DNA from: Roridomyces roridus
Taxonomy: Eukaryota > Basidiomycota > Agaricomycetes > Agaricales > Mycenaceae
Assembly (NCBI GenBank): GCA_029378245.1
Contig: JARKIF010000157.1
Location: 1-64,000 of the forward strand
DNA length: 64,000 nt
Direction: 5' to 3'
The notes below the pieces were generated by a model. It saw only the letters and a program-made list of their open reading frames with translations, had not been told where the DNA came from and made no database searches. Made by a program: the position numbers and the translations under genes. Positions 43,542-54,793 of the stretch are shown in pieces (positions within the stretch are counted from its first letter, which is position 1; each line of letters opens with the position of its first letter).

Positions 43542-45389
43542 TCTGGGGACACTCTGGGGGATCGTGCTCTTTCATTTTATACGTTACCAGTGCGTATTCA
43601 AGATCCGAGGCATTCCTCTGATAACCACAAGGAGCTTCGAGTAGAGTTTTGAATTTGAATTAGGGGCCTTCGACGATAGAGACCGCGCGCTGTGTGAGTG
43701 TCCGCTCAATACGAGTCTTGAGACACGCCTGCGAGAAGCCGCTCATGAACAAGCACGCGAGGAGACGTTACCGGCGGCAGTCTGAAACGCGCGGGCGCAT
43801 TCACCTATTTATCGACTGTTTAGCTCGGAGGCAAGTCGGAATTTGGCCTTTTCTTAGAGTTAGACTGAAGGACTCTCCAAAAGCTCTCTCGGCTCAGTTT
43901 CGAAGATGAGGGCGTGTTGCTCACCGGCCGCGGCAACCTTTCAACGTCGCGTATCACATCATCAAGGTACCAGCGACACAAGTTCTGGCGTGTCCCTGCA
44001 TACAACGTGGTTCAAACCTGTTCGAGGGCGGACAGGGCCGGGCTTGCACAAGTTTTCACCCGTATTCTCTCTGTTCTGCGGTGAAGATTGAGTAAGTTAC
44101 GCACCCGTATTCGCCCACGTTTCTCATATGTCGAAGTTCTCAGATCTCTGTGTTGGCGACTGGGGACCTGGGTAATCGAAGCCGCAATCCCCAGTGGTTC
44201 GCACTTGGTACAGCAGTGAGTTTGATCACGTTCCTTCCTAATTTGGCAGCCGGAGTAGTGGACCAAATGATCGGCTTCGTTGCCGAATTGATGTTGGTTC
44301 AAGTTACTGTTCAACCCAGGGTTCAGGCTTTCTCTCAGACCACCGGTGATCCCAGTTTCAACGTGTAACCTTCAAAGTCTAAGTAACCCTCCCGGCTGGT
44401 GCTTCGTTCCATTCGAGCCCGGGCCGTTATGGACGTTGCATGGTTGGATCTTTTTGGGCGATCGAAGAAACATTTGAACGACGTGTTTAGTGTTTGCAAA
44501 TACAGCACATCTGCTCGTTCAACTCGAGGTTGGCCTATGTTCCAAGAGATTGAGTCACCTTTTTGAACGGCATGGACCAGTGATTACTTATAAGCAGAAA
44601 TGAACAGTCTGCCTGTTCGACAACCGCCTGTCTAGGTTAGCATGACTCCTAATGTTCGTGGATCTTGTCAGTGGGGCCACTGGAATGGAAGGGACCTTGG
44701 AAAGCTTCCAGGCCTTCACGGTCCTTCTCGACCATTTCCTCGGCGGTCAGAGAGCTGAGTCTATAATATATGCGCTTCCTCTTTTTGGTGAGGGAGAATA
44801 AGTCCACAGTATACTACGCCGCGGGCGTGGCCACCTTCAAGACGCTTGCCGAGGCATCCGTCTCTGAAGCGGTCAAGTCAGTGCCTTGGATTTGACGTTC
44901 AACTTGGCGCAGGAACAGCGGGTATCCGGCGCTGAATCAAATGCAACAGATGAAGGTTCGGAGGGTTTATGCAACACCCTGATTTATGTCCTTTTGAATG
45001 ACGTTCAGGGTTGTGGACAGTCAAGGCACAGCTGAGTGACAGCTTAGTTGCAATCATTGGTGGTTACGTTGATCGGCATCCGCTTGAAAGCCTTATCGCT
45101 CTTTGCGTTGAGGCAGAGATTTGATTTGGAAACTGTGTATCATTGGAGAAGATTGGAGAGGTGGAGTCAATTTTCCTTGACAGAAATACAATTCAGATAC
45201 CCGGTTGCACCCGGCAACGCCACATTATGATTTGCGGCTGTGATAAGCCGGCATCGCTGAAAAATTTCAAATCCCGAAGGGGGTAAAGGGCATAAAAGCC
45301 CGTCATTCCTCAACGATGTGACCGTTCTCCCCCCACCAGCCTCTCGGCCCACGCACGCTCTTTGCAACTACTCTCGTTCACTCCAGACT
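43542..45389. other. Long intergenic region
   Basis: About 1.85 kb. A hydrophobic 72-codon ORF at 44150-44368 and a stretch near 44820-44900 (AGVATFKTLAEASVSEAVKS) look protein-like but short; neither has family support. No repeat found. Confidence 0.4.
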
Positions 45390-45818
45390 ATGCAGTTCCG
45401 CTCCATCATCGCGTTGATTTCGTTCGCTGCCGCCGCCTCGGCGACTGCTGTCATCTACAAGCCTGCCCAACCCCAGCCGTCCGCGGCGCCCCCGGCGTAC
45501 AGCTGCCCGGACAACAACAACTACGGACATGGAAGGGTCAACCACCTCAGCGACTGGCCTCCTCACCAGGGCTCGCTCTTTGGCTGCACGTGAGTACTTA
45601 CCGCCTCCACATGTCGCAGTCTTATCTCAAACTCCATTTCCACCCGCAGTTACAACACAGGCCATGGAACCGGCACCCACTCGTGCACGTACAACTCTCG
45701 TAGCGGCGCATGCACCTCCAAGGACTCGCGCTGCCCGTCCGAAGCGTACTACGGATCGGACGCGGGATACAAGAAACGGGGAGCCACCCATGCCAAACGG
45801 GATAACATGTCGTTCTAG
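45390..45818 (+). CDS. Small secreted protein
   Basis: Two exons, 45390-45589 and 45650-45818 (60 bp intron, GTGAGT...CGCAG), giving 122 residues. Residues 1-20 (MQFRSIIALISFAAAASA) are a clear signal peptide. The mature part is rich in Tyr, Ser, Gly and His with five cysteines (SCPD, GCTY, SCTY, ACTS, RCPS) and a basic KKR|KR tail that could be a Kex2 site. No family recognised. Size and composition are those of secreted effectors or surface proteins of agarics. The odd cysteine count may mean one is free or links to a partner. Confidence 0.75.
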
Positions 45819-46192
45819 ACTCGTACGTCTGTCCACGCTCCAGTGTTCACTTTTCGTCTCATTTCAACCCAGTCATACCATATAGACCGTATACTGCTCA
45901 AGTTGGAGCTTGCTTACTATGGACCGGCTTTCCTGAACACTTCCGCTAGTTATGTATGCCATTAGAATTCAATTCTTGTCAGACGTCGGACTCGGCCACT
46001 GGGGCGCGCACTAGGAGAGATGTCTATCGCACACAGCCCGGCGTTCCTGTCCCGTTAGTGTCGGCGCTTTTTATTTGAAACACAACAAGGCGTATGTATA
46101 TCTTCAAACAGGAACAGCTAAGTACAAGAGTGTGCATATAAACAAGACATCTTCATCTCCGTCGATGGGAGGCAGTACTAGTCGCGATCACG
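45819..46192. other. Intergenic, convergent 3' ends
   Basis: About 370 bp between the secreted protein gene and the 3' end of the second microprotein gene. Nothing recognised. Confidence 0.5.
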
Positions 46193-46541
46193 CTAACGAC
46201 GGCGCGGGGGATGCGTGCAGTTGTAGCACTGCGTGGGCGAAGTCCCCGCCGAGACCCGGGTCGGCTGCCGCAGCCTGTTTGCACATTAAGGAAGGCAAGT
46301 GACGGGTAGTGCTTATACGTACCACTGGTTGCAAGTCCTGGAGCAATTAGCGCAAGTCGCGTCGGGGCCTTCGAGGGGCGGGTGTTTGTTGCTGTAGCGA
46401 CACCAGCGAGAGCCACAGTCTACCTGAAGTTTCGGCGTCAGCGATGTGAGGAGAACGAAAAGAATAAGGTACGTTGAGGCTCCCGGCGGGCATCTCGTGT
46501 CCGCAGGTGTGGAGATGACACTGGACTTCGCGGTGACACAT
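46193..46541 (-). CDS. Nine-cysteine microprotein, copy 2
   Basis: Three exons on the minus strand, 46473-46541, 46323-46423, 46193-46274, giving 83 residues; introns are 49 and 48 bp. It shares with the gene at 18274 the MC start, TCGH, VDCGSRWCRYSNKHP, CANCSRTCNQ and a final CYNC, and both intron positions. The spacer before CANC is two residues longer, and the C-terminus is THPPRRR instead of KRG. Cysteines are at 2, 8, 13, 26, 31, 47, 50, 54 and in the final pair, giving ten. Conservation is concentrated at Cys/His/aromatic positions, as expected for a metal-bound or disulphide-bound fold. There is no signal peptide, so zinc is more likely. Confidence 0.78.
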
Positions 46542-47521
46542 TTCTTGAGTTTGGGCTTCGAGAGAGAGGAGGAGAACTCTGAGATATTGAAGGCGTCGCG
46601 TACCCATCTTTTAAAGCCAACCATGCATGCACCATCCCTGGGCGTGTAGGGTCTCGCCGAGCGTCGCAAAGGGATCCACCCACCATCGAACATTAATTCG
46701 GCCCAAGACATGGCAGCGAATAGAAGCCTAGTTTCCGTCGTTGGTGTGTTGGAGTGAAGCCAGAAAAGTCAACAAACATTCTGTATCGGCAGGTCGGGAA
46801 GCGTGGCCGCCATAGCCATGGATTCGGTCTCATTTAATATTCAAGAGATGTCCCTGGAAGAATCGTTCATCGTCAATGACTTCAAGCAGCTAGGACACCG
46901 TAGATAGCTCAGCAAGAAGTTGGAGAGACAGGCAGCTCCCGTTTACCTGCAGAGACTTTCTCGGATTTGTTGAGGGAAAGTCGTTATCTTCGCTAAGCGG
47001 CCATGCGTTCGGACGAGTATCTGGATATAGGATTCAATATTCTGTGATTGCGTTGGCCATCGCGGGATAGATAGTGGAAGATGCCAACCTCGCGAAAGGA
47101 TCCACAGTAGTTCATGAAGATATCGTGTCTGAAGAGTACCTAGAACTGGAATCCAATAGCAATTTAGTCGGTTCCACCACACGCTCCAGAAAATGATTTC
47201 CATCCCGATGACTTTGGGAAAGGACGAAGCTTGAACAGGCCAAAGCGCGGTGGCAATATGTATCGGCAGAATATCGCATGAGAAGAGCAGACAGTCATTC
47301 GGCTTTCAGGGTCGCGAAGATGTGAGAACGATGGATAGATGGATGATAGCCGCTAATCTGAGAGAAGAACGATTGGAAAATCGGGATATTCCGTTTCAAT
47401 TCTGTGGGCCAAGGACAGAATAGTAGCCACCAGAAAACAGGCCCACCGCGACTCGACTCGACTCTGGAACAGAGACGATGATAAAAAGAACATTCGCGGA
47501 GTTTGAACCATTTACCCGTTT
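46542..47521. other. Intergenic
   Basis: About 980 bp between the microprotein gene and the 3' end of HIS2. A TTTAAAAG element near 46618-46625 could be the core promoter of the minus-strand microprotein gene. Nothing else seen. Confidence 0.45.
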
Positions 47522-48545
47522 TCAAAAGAAGCGCGCCCAAAATGGATGTGTCGCCCAAGGCTGATCCATTTTCGTCGCACGGACGTATCGCCCCGCGGCG
47601 TTGAGGGATTCGGAATGTTCCAGGAACCACAGCTCCGAGACACCAGCACGCTGCAGGTACTCCGGGAGCCGGCCATAGTTGAGACCTACAGCATGAGGCC
47701 CGTGGCTGTCGTCCGATAATGTTAGACGGCCCCCGTTCTTCAAGATCACCTATGACAGACAATGAATCGACGTCAAGTTAAGGTTTTTTTTGATACCTCG
47801 AGGACGTCATGGCCGGGATATGGCGTGCTCCATCCTTTGCGCAGCGCAGACGCGTTGATCTCGAATAACGCGCCGTACCCGACGGCGAAAAGGATGTTTC
47901 GCTCGACGCGTTCCCAGACCTCCGGGTATTTCGCGAGCTCTAGGTCGGGATTGTACAGCCGACACAAGTCAAAGTGCCCTACGATCTCGGGTTGGAAGCG
48001 CCTCAGCAGCTCGTACTGGGCATCGAAATAGGCAGAGAGGAACGCGGAATCTTTATCCGTCGTAGAATCCATACTCTCCACCGCCTTGCGGAACGTCAGC
48101 AGGTCAAAGTCGATGGGGATCCCATTAACGTGGTGCACTGATCCGACGAGGTAGTCCACGCGTCCTTGGTGCCGCTCCAGAAGACCCTGCAGCTGGTCGA
48201 GATCGAGGGGCGTGATGTTTTCAGTCTCCAATCCGACCAGTAGCTTGATTTGAGAGGCGTATGCCTGCTTCAGTCGATGTGCTTCGGCGAGGAAGTCGTC
48301 AAATTGGGATAAGAGGTCTTGCAGGGTTAGCGATTCCTAGAAGCCTTGAGGAGAGGGCAACTGCAGAGCCAAGTAGGACACCGCACCTCCTCAGGATAAA
48401 AGTCCGCCGTCCGATACCGTGGAACGTGTTCGGTCATTCCATAGACTTGGAATTGCTGCCGGATTGCCTCGAGGACAACCTCTTCAAGCGAGCCTACCGC
48501 GTGCTTGCAGAACTGGCCTGAATGAGAGTGGTGGCTATGAGGCAT
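47522..48545 (-). CDS. HIS2: Histidinol-phosphatase (PHP family)
   Basis: Three exons, 48387-48545, 47797-48336, 47522-47749, giving 308 residues (yeast HIS2 is about 335). Introns are 50 and 47 bp. Motifs: MPHSHHSHSGQFCKHA with the metal-binding HxH of the PHP fold, YGMTEHVPRY, LLVGLETENI, DYLVGSVHHVNGIPIDF, VGHFDLCRLY, FEINASALRKG and LSDDSHGPHAVG. These are the conserved PHP metal ligands. The enzyme removes phosphate from L-histidinol phosphate in histidine biosynthesis. The first intron uses the acceptor TTCTAG, giving YPEEESLTLQDLL as in the family. It lies head-to-tail with the MFS gene, with only about 130 bp between. Confidence 0.9.
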
Positions 48546-48673
48546 ACAGTGGTCACACTGGGCGGGCGGCGGGTGCAGGGGCGGCGGATGATGGCGGCGG
48601 GAAGCAAGAGTGATGAGCTTACATAACCGAGTGATGATGGACAATAAATTAGGAATTTATGCTAATAAATATT

Positions 48674-50570
48674 TTATACGAGCTGCCCGCGCGTTTCACC
48701 CCGACCTTCTCTCACAAACAGGTATCTCGAGCAGGAGAAGATCACAGCGCCAGACGCGAGCATGATCTGCGAATATGAACTCCCATTTGAGGAACAGTGA
48801 TAATACGCACTCCACAAAAGACGATGGGCCGGAACCATATGTATTGACCCTCGACAGAGTGCAGTAATGCGCCCGAGATGGGAGTGCCGATAAGCATTGA
48901 GATGCTCACGAGCGAAAAGGCTACGCCCATTCGTGTTCTATCGAGTTGTTGAATATGCAAGTCGAAAACCCAACACGACTCACCCATGTTCACCCGAATG
49001 GCTTGCAAATTGCACGATGAGGGTGGGTATTAGGGAGACATCTACATGCTTCTCTCAGTCCAGAATTTGCAGAGGTAAAGAAAGACTCACACGACCCGGA
49101 CCAAAATCCATACAGCACTCCGAAAACAACAATCCCCGCGACAGATTTGAGCCCGAAAATGCTGAAGATGAGTCCAGCCGAGATGAACAGGCAAGGAATG
49201 ATGGTGTTGTACGGCCCCACGCGATCTGCGAGGAGGTTCGGTAGGATACGCCCCAAGACGCTGCCGGCGTTCAAGATCGCCAACTGTTGCGAGTGAGTGG
49301 AAGGGGAAAAAGGGAGGGAGCGCTCACGCACCACGTAAAAAGCGAGGCCCTCGTCAATCCCGCGGTTTATTGCGTACAACTGGAGGTAAAAATCTGTGGA
49401 TATCACCTTGAGCACGCCAGATAAGAGCCCCCAGGGCGTCAACGAACACGGAAAGAAAAGGCCCAGCCCCACGACGAATGCCCTAAGATGAGTTAATGAA
49501 CAGCTTCTAGTAGCTCAGAAGACACCGACCCGAGTACGGAAATCATGAACGAAGCATCAGAAAGGATCACCCCCAGCTCTGGCTTCGCTGGTCCTGGTCC
49601 CGGTTCTGATCGTGGCGCCGACCGTGTCCGCATCACCAGATTTGCCACAATCAAAAGCAGGCCGGAGAGCGCGCCCGTCCCACGGACGGCGTTCTGGAAA
49701 GACGTGCCACGTTGATTGACGAGTTGGTTGAGGAGGATAGGCCAGATTACACCGCCGAAGGAGGCGCCCTGAGATCGTCTGTTTGTGCAATGAATAGAAA
49801 GCAACAGAGCACGCGCACCGAAACGCCAACGCCCGTCGCCAACGCCCGATGTCGCTTGAAATGCTGCCCAATGATGCTGAGGGAGGGGAGGAAGAGGAGA
49901 GATTGGCCGATTCCCGACGCTACTCCTTGGGCGAGAAACACCTGGGATGATTGAAGTGAATCGAAAACGATGACAAACGAAGCACACCTGATAATATTGG
50001 TGCGGCTGCGCGAGAGAAATCATGAATATAGATGCCACTTGGAGGACGGAGCCTAATGCCAGCATCTGGTGGCTGTCGGGTGATCGGTGGTTCAGTGGAA
50101 ATCATACGTTGCACGCGGCTCACAAATATCCGGCGTCAAAGGCGCGGCCGACGAGTATCCCGGGTGCGTACTGCAGGCATAGTTGAAGACTGCCTATCCA
50201 GCTAGCCGGGAGTTTCAATGGATTCCTTCCGAGGCGACGGAACACACACCTGATATCCGAAGGAGTCATGTTGGACAGGGAGTTGCGCGTGTAATAGTCC
50301 TGGTACACTCCAAACGCGTTGCTACTGCCCAATGTGCAGAACTGGATGAAGAATCTGTGTGTTTTCTTGTCGGTCCGGACACAGATGCGAGGCAGCCTGC
50401 TGGACATACGTGCCAAGAATCGTCAAGCACCCAACAAGATCTCCCTCCTTGGCCTCCCGCGGCGGATCGGGGCGGGGAAGCGACAGCTCCAGATCGTATT
50501 TGAATTTTTGCTCGTCAGGGTCGAATGAGTGGTGTTGGTGGTCGGCAGTGGCAGATGTGTGGTCCGACAT
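48674..50570 (-). CDS. MFS transporter, monocarboxylate-transporter-like
   Basis: Eleven exons giving 470 residues: 50410-50570, 50250-50354, 50124-50201, 49988-50072, 49819-49941, 49530-49768, 49332-49482, 49091-49283, 48984-49041, 48811-48937, 48674-48766; every junction keeps frame. After a charged cytosolic N-terminus there are about twelve membrane segments. Family patterns: SNAFGVYQDYYTRN, ISWIGSLQLCLQYAPGILVG, GIGQSLLFLPSLSIIGQHF, the HRALATGVGVSG...FGGVIWPILLN block, LNAGSVLGRILPNLLADRVG and RMGVAFSLVSISMLIGTPI. These are typical of the fungal MCT-like (MCH) clade. Substrate is likely a small organic acid, polyol or vitamin, but not predictable. Start at MSDHTS; an earlier in-frame ATG at 50678 is less likely. 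Confidence 0.88.
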
Positions 50571-51724
50571 GAGAGTCGGGCGAGGCGAGGAGTGCGGGTC
50601 GTGTGGCGCCAGGTAAGTAAGTGAGTAAGTATATATGTGATCCATGGAAGGCGGTGGGAATTCGAAGAAGGCTTGCAACGAAGCCCGAGGCGGAAATTTA
50701 AGCTAGCTAGCTAGACTTGTAAGAGACGAGACGGGTGGGAGGCTGTTCAGAGCCAGAGTTAAAGCTGTGATCAGTTCTTTGGAGTCAGTGGAGAGGCGGC
50801 ACGACCTGGAGACGCGGTTAACGAAGGGCGGAAGGTCGAATTTAGCGTTCAAGCTCTCCGCAGGCAGCGGGGAGGCAATTTGGCACGCACCCGCCAGCGA
50901 TCCCCGCGCTATGTGTAAAACTTAACTGGGCAACGGGAGTGTCGACGGACCGCTTTCATAACATGCTAATGAATATGATACGAATATAGTGTTGGCGTGC
51001 GAGCACTCACCTGAATGATCGCGCGAGGCAATGCCACCTGGCATCTTTTCTTTCAGTGTCGTCAGCGAAAATCATTTGACAGCGAGGGGATTCGAGTTGG
51101 GTATGGGTGTTAAGGTCGGACTCGCTGGCCGGTTGTTACATAGGTGAGAAGTAGAAAACAGAGCGGAAAGCTGCGTGTACCTGATCGAGCCCACTGAGCA
51201 CGGATCAGGTACGCCTAGAATTCTGGAACGTCATCCAGGTGGCCGCTGCATGCTGTAAACCCGTGCATAGCGCACAAAGACCACGCTCCAGGAACTTTCA
51301 GCGAGGACAGAGTGCCCAACAAGGTCGATTGCTGTCGAAGGATGGAAGCAGGAGGAGAGCCAGATTGTCACGTGTCACAATCAGTCACAGCGGTGATGGA
51401 CATTTTGTCGCATTCGTACACACCCCGTGGAGTAAAGAAGAGCCCTCCAATGCAACCCGCAGCTTCCTGCTCATTCTGCCTCTTGTATAGCTCCGTCCGA
51501 GCCGGAAATTCAAAGACAGTTCGGGTTCAACCCAAATTCAACCGCGGGTGTTCTAGTTCCCTGGTTACTCCACTGTGGAATAGAAATAATGGCCCAGCGG
51601 GATCGAATGCATCTGCACCCTTTCAACTTACAACGGTGGATCAATCAGTAACCGCTAGCTACAGCCGCTGCTATACATTCTGGCTCATACAAAAGGACCT
51701 TGCCGCAGAAGGAACAACACTCAT
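50571..51724. other. Intergenic
   Basis: About 1.15 kb. Contains an AGCT tetranucleotide run at 50701-50713 and no supported gene. Confidence 0.5.
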
Positions 51725-51892
51725 ATGCAACTTTTACCTCTCGCCCTCATCCTTTCTGCTTTGACGCTCGCCATGGGAGCCTCCGCCGGGACTGTCACGG
51801 CTGCCGCCGAGGCCGTCACCATTGCACCTCGGGATCCCAGAGGGACTTGCAGCTGCGCCGTCGTGAATGGGGAGGAACCATGTCTCTGTTGA
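51725..51892 (+). CDS. Small secreted cysteine peptide
   Basis: Single exon, 55 residues. MQLLPLALILSALTLAMGAS is a signal peptide; the mature part (about 35 residues) is Ala/Val-rich and ends in two CxC pairs (TCSCAVV and PCLC at the C-terminus). An intron with donor GTGAGT follows shortly after the stop (about 51911), so a longer spliced form with a changed 3' end is possible. No family recognised. Short size makes the call uncertain; the signal peptide and paired cysteines are the evidence. Confidence 0.5.
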   Translation: MQLLPLALILSALTLAMGASAGTVTAAAEAVTIAPRDPRGTCSCAVVNGEEPCLC

Positions 51893-52259
51893 GCCCTCGG
51901 CTCGATTGCCAGGTGAGTAAGTGACTTGTGATCTTTGGAGACGAAACTTAGCAGTTTCCAGGTTGTGCGAATTGAGATGTGTGGAGGTGCGAGAAGTGAT
52001 GTCAACATTAAGTACTTGTTTGGGAATGTAAAGCTAGAAGTGAGAATCGGAATGCACGAGCCGAATCATGCCGAGTCGAGATCTGTCACTCGGATCGTTT
52101 CAGCTGATTGCCACCGGAGGATCGAGAAGAAAAAAGAGTGGCGTGGTATTAGATACTTTAGAAACATAAGAGGGTTACAGTAAATAAGACTTTTCACGCG
52201 TACAGAGAAAGAACAGAAGGTAGACAAAAAGGCCTTCAACAGGTGTCGCCATCATTGAA
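51893..52259. other. Intergenic
   Basis: About 370 bp between convergent genes. Nothing recognised. Confidence 0.5.
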
Positions 52260-52625
52260 CTAAATCCCTTCAGGCTTCAGGTAGGTCTTGCTCATGCAAG
52301 CAAAGTACGGGTTGTCAAAGTTCGGGCGTCGGGCAGGAGGTTTGGCGGTCGCCGCACGAGCGGCCATGTCGATTTCGCTGCTATTGTTCTCTTCGTTGGA
52401 ACCGACATCATCCCCTTGATTATGAGCAATGACCTCGTCGTCGGCATCGTCCTCGGGATCCTCGACCTCAATGTCATCCTCGACTGGGACGTCAAAAGTC
52501 TTAAGAAAGTGTTGTTGAATCTCGAGTCAGAGGAACGAAGATCTAGAAAAGGAGACGGATTGGAACAAGGTGTCCAGTCCACTGCCAGAGAAGTAAGTAT
52601 GAGGGCCGGTGAAGACGTCAGCCAT
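52260..52625 (-). pseudogene. NPYxxCM family member A, probably 5'-degenerate
   Basis: Minus strand. The C-terminal exon (52260-52520, 87 codons) is open and strongly acidic (VEDDIEVEDPEDDADD), ending NFDNPYFACMSKTYL and KPEGI, the signature of the two larger neighbours B and C. Upstream parts do not fit: no cysteine-containing helix (xACINDVLNI) is found. A hydrophobic stretch in another frame (LLNFVLEAAFNF to LFVWLTSSPALILTSLA, about 52570-52680) resembles a signal peptide but begins with ATC where B has ATG. A TATAAAA lies at 52724-52730. An alternative start MADVFTGPHTYFS at 52625 cannot be joined with a good intron. Likely a decaying copy, or a gene whose 5' end I could not model. Confidence 0.5.
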
Positions 52626-52730
52626 ACGAACAGGAGCCAAGGAGAGAGGGAGAAGTTGAAGTTGAAAGCCGCTTCGAGAACGAAGTTGAGAAGGATGGCG
52701 GGGCTGGACGAACAATCAAGGTTTTATACG

Positions 52731-53839
52731 ATTTACCCCGACCGCGGAAGCGCTGAACAAGCAGACACAGCCTGTACCATGATGGAAGATTGTTTGGGGG
52801 CTTCGGCGCTTAGAGTCTTGTAAGTTTCGGGAATCAGTTGAAGATGGATTGGAATTCAGGCTCCAAGGCCATGGTCCGCACCTTCAAGCGACTCGCAGGA
52901 AGGAGCGCTCGCTTCTCTGTGTGGTACTCTTCTCCAGCGGACGATTCCCGTCGCGTTGAGACTATGTATAGCCAGACTCGAAACTACATGATAGCACATC
53001 TGGCTAGTAGTCACTCTCTCGGCGCTGATAATTCATGCGGAGACCCGAACTTTGTGAGTTTGAACCCCGGATTCTTTGAATATGTTCAGCACAAGAATCG
53101 AGGGGTCACCCGGGAAGCTTGGTCTGACTCAGCTGCAGATGCCCGTTGGTTGAACCGACCCGAAACAGTGGTTGATCGGCGCCGAAATTGCAGCTGGGCG
53201 ACTATCGCTCTTGGAGTTTGTTTGACAGACGAGAACAACTGATCGCTCCCGTTTAACGGATGGCTATGTGCAATGTATAGTAAGCGCCTGAGATACCTCC
53301 AAGGGGTCCTCAATTGGCCGATACCCGGGTATATAAACGCCTATAAGTAGACGCTTAAACAGTTGGGTGTGAGACGCCGACATAACCCCAAGGGGCCGTG
53401 TATACACCGAAACCCAAATGCTGGTAAAGTAATCATGGCCCTCCTCCGTGATGATGAATATCTCAAAGCTCAAGAGGCGCCGACAGACAGTCCCTGGTGG
53501 CCCCGGGCAGCTCGATACCCGCAGCTTTGATAGATTTGTTTGGGAAACCAAATTTGAACCATAGGAACATATTAGATAAGATGATGTGATGAAATGAAAT
53601 CATGCACCACTGCGACCCGCCGCGCTCGGTCTTCGATCGACCGGCGATAAGTACTGTTACATGCACTCTGGGTACTACTTTTTCCAAGTGTCCAACTCAC
53701 AAGCCGACTGACTTGTGAGCTGTTTCCAGTAATCAAATACAATGCATATTTACACGATTCTCTTTTCCCATCCCGTTCGAGACAAAAGTCAACGACTCTC
53801 GGGAGCCCCAGGCTCCTCCTTCTTAAACAAAAGTCGAAG
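52731..53839. other. Intergenic between family members A and B
   Basis: About 1.1 kb. A 134-codon plus-strand ORF at 52838-53242 has no motif and is not called. The spacing between the three family genes is similar (about 1.1 kb each), as expected for tandem duplication. Confidence 0.45.
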
Positions 53840-54793
53840 CTAAAGCCCTTGAGACCTCAGGTATGTTGCTATCATGCAAGACAAGTAGGGGTTGTTGAGG
53901 ATGAAGTTGCAGGTATTAGCAGGCACCGACTGCCGGGCAACGATGGTGCCATCATCGTACTCCGACGTGGGTGTCACAGGGTCCTCGTGCTCGTCCTCGG
54001 CGTCGTCAACCACATCAAAGGTTCCTGGAATCGTCCCCGGGATCGGCCGGGGTATCCCTTTCGGTGAACCGCGACCCGGAGGGTTTAACTTGATTGGACG
54101 ACTGCTGGCTTGCAATGGGTGAAATACTGGGAGGCGGGGGACGGAGTTCTTGGGGGCTGGACAGCCGTTGATGAGTTTGGCCGCCGGTGCTTGAGCCTCC
54201 AAGTCGTTACCCAGGCCTGACGTTATTGGCGCACTGGTAGCGGGTTGGACCGAACTCGCAGTGACATCAGGATCGTCGAAGGACGCTGATGAGTTGGGAT
54301 CTCCCGATATAGGGATGTCAGTGGCGTTTGGGTCCTATACGAAGAAATTCAGAAGGGAAATACCCGGTCAGGTACAACGCACGAGTTCGAGAGCCAGCTG
54401 AGTGACCATAATGTTCAAAACATCGTTTATACACGCGCTAGTGAAGTTCGAATTGGACAAATCCATGGTCGCCATGGAGGAATTATCCTTCACGCAGATA
54501 CACGAGTCAACAAGGAATCAAGGATGGGCGTGGCCAAATGACACGCACGCTGAGGGATTTAAGGATTGCTACTCTCGCGCCGGCAAGGCAATCGCTGCTG
54601 AGTTGACTTTGAACGCCACCGCGACCACGGGCGTACAACTACAACTTTATGAGAGCAATCAAAGAAGAGGTGGTAAATAACCTACAGAACGCCGGGCTAC
54701 AGTTGGGGTTGGCTTCACGCCAGGGCCCTTGGAAGCGGGGAGGGCTCCGACGAATGCCAGAAAAAAGAGAATAAACACGAAAGGGAGGAGCAT
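53840..54793 (-). CDS. NPYxxCM secreted family member B
   Basis: Three exons on the minus strand, 54686-54793, 54383-54487, 53840-54334, giving 235 residues; all joins are phase 0. Residues 1-18 (MLLPFVFILFFLAFVGA) are a signal peptide. Exon 2 gives an amphipathic helix, TSACINDVLNIMVTQLALEL. Exon 3 starts DPNATDIPISG, contains NGCPAPKNSVPRLPVFHPLQ, a Pro/Gly stretch (GIPRPIPGTIPGTF), a short acidic run (DDAEDEHEDP) and the end NNPYLSCMIATYL. The first intron is long for this locus (198 bp), as in member C, and may hide another small exon. Family not recognised. It is predicted secreted, with three cysteines in conserved places. Confidence 0.7.

Noticed and set aside
44150..44368. Hydrophobic 72-codon ORF, possible membrane protein
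   Set aside because: Too short, no homologous pattern, no supporting neighbours.
50322..50678. Upstream ATG at 50678 for the MFS gene
   Set aside because: Adds 36 residues rich in His/Pro without family match; MSDHTS at 50570 is the usual type of start.
52838..53242. 134-codon plus-strand ORF between family members A and B
   Set aside because: No motif and no splice or promoter support; may be chance.
54402..54680. 92-codon plus-strand ORF
   Set aside because: Antisense to exon 2 and intron 1 of family member B; only the minus-strand reading has matching paralogues.
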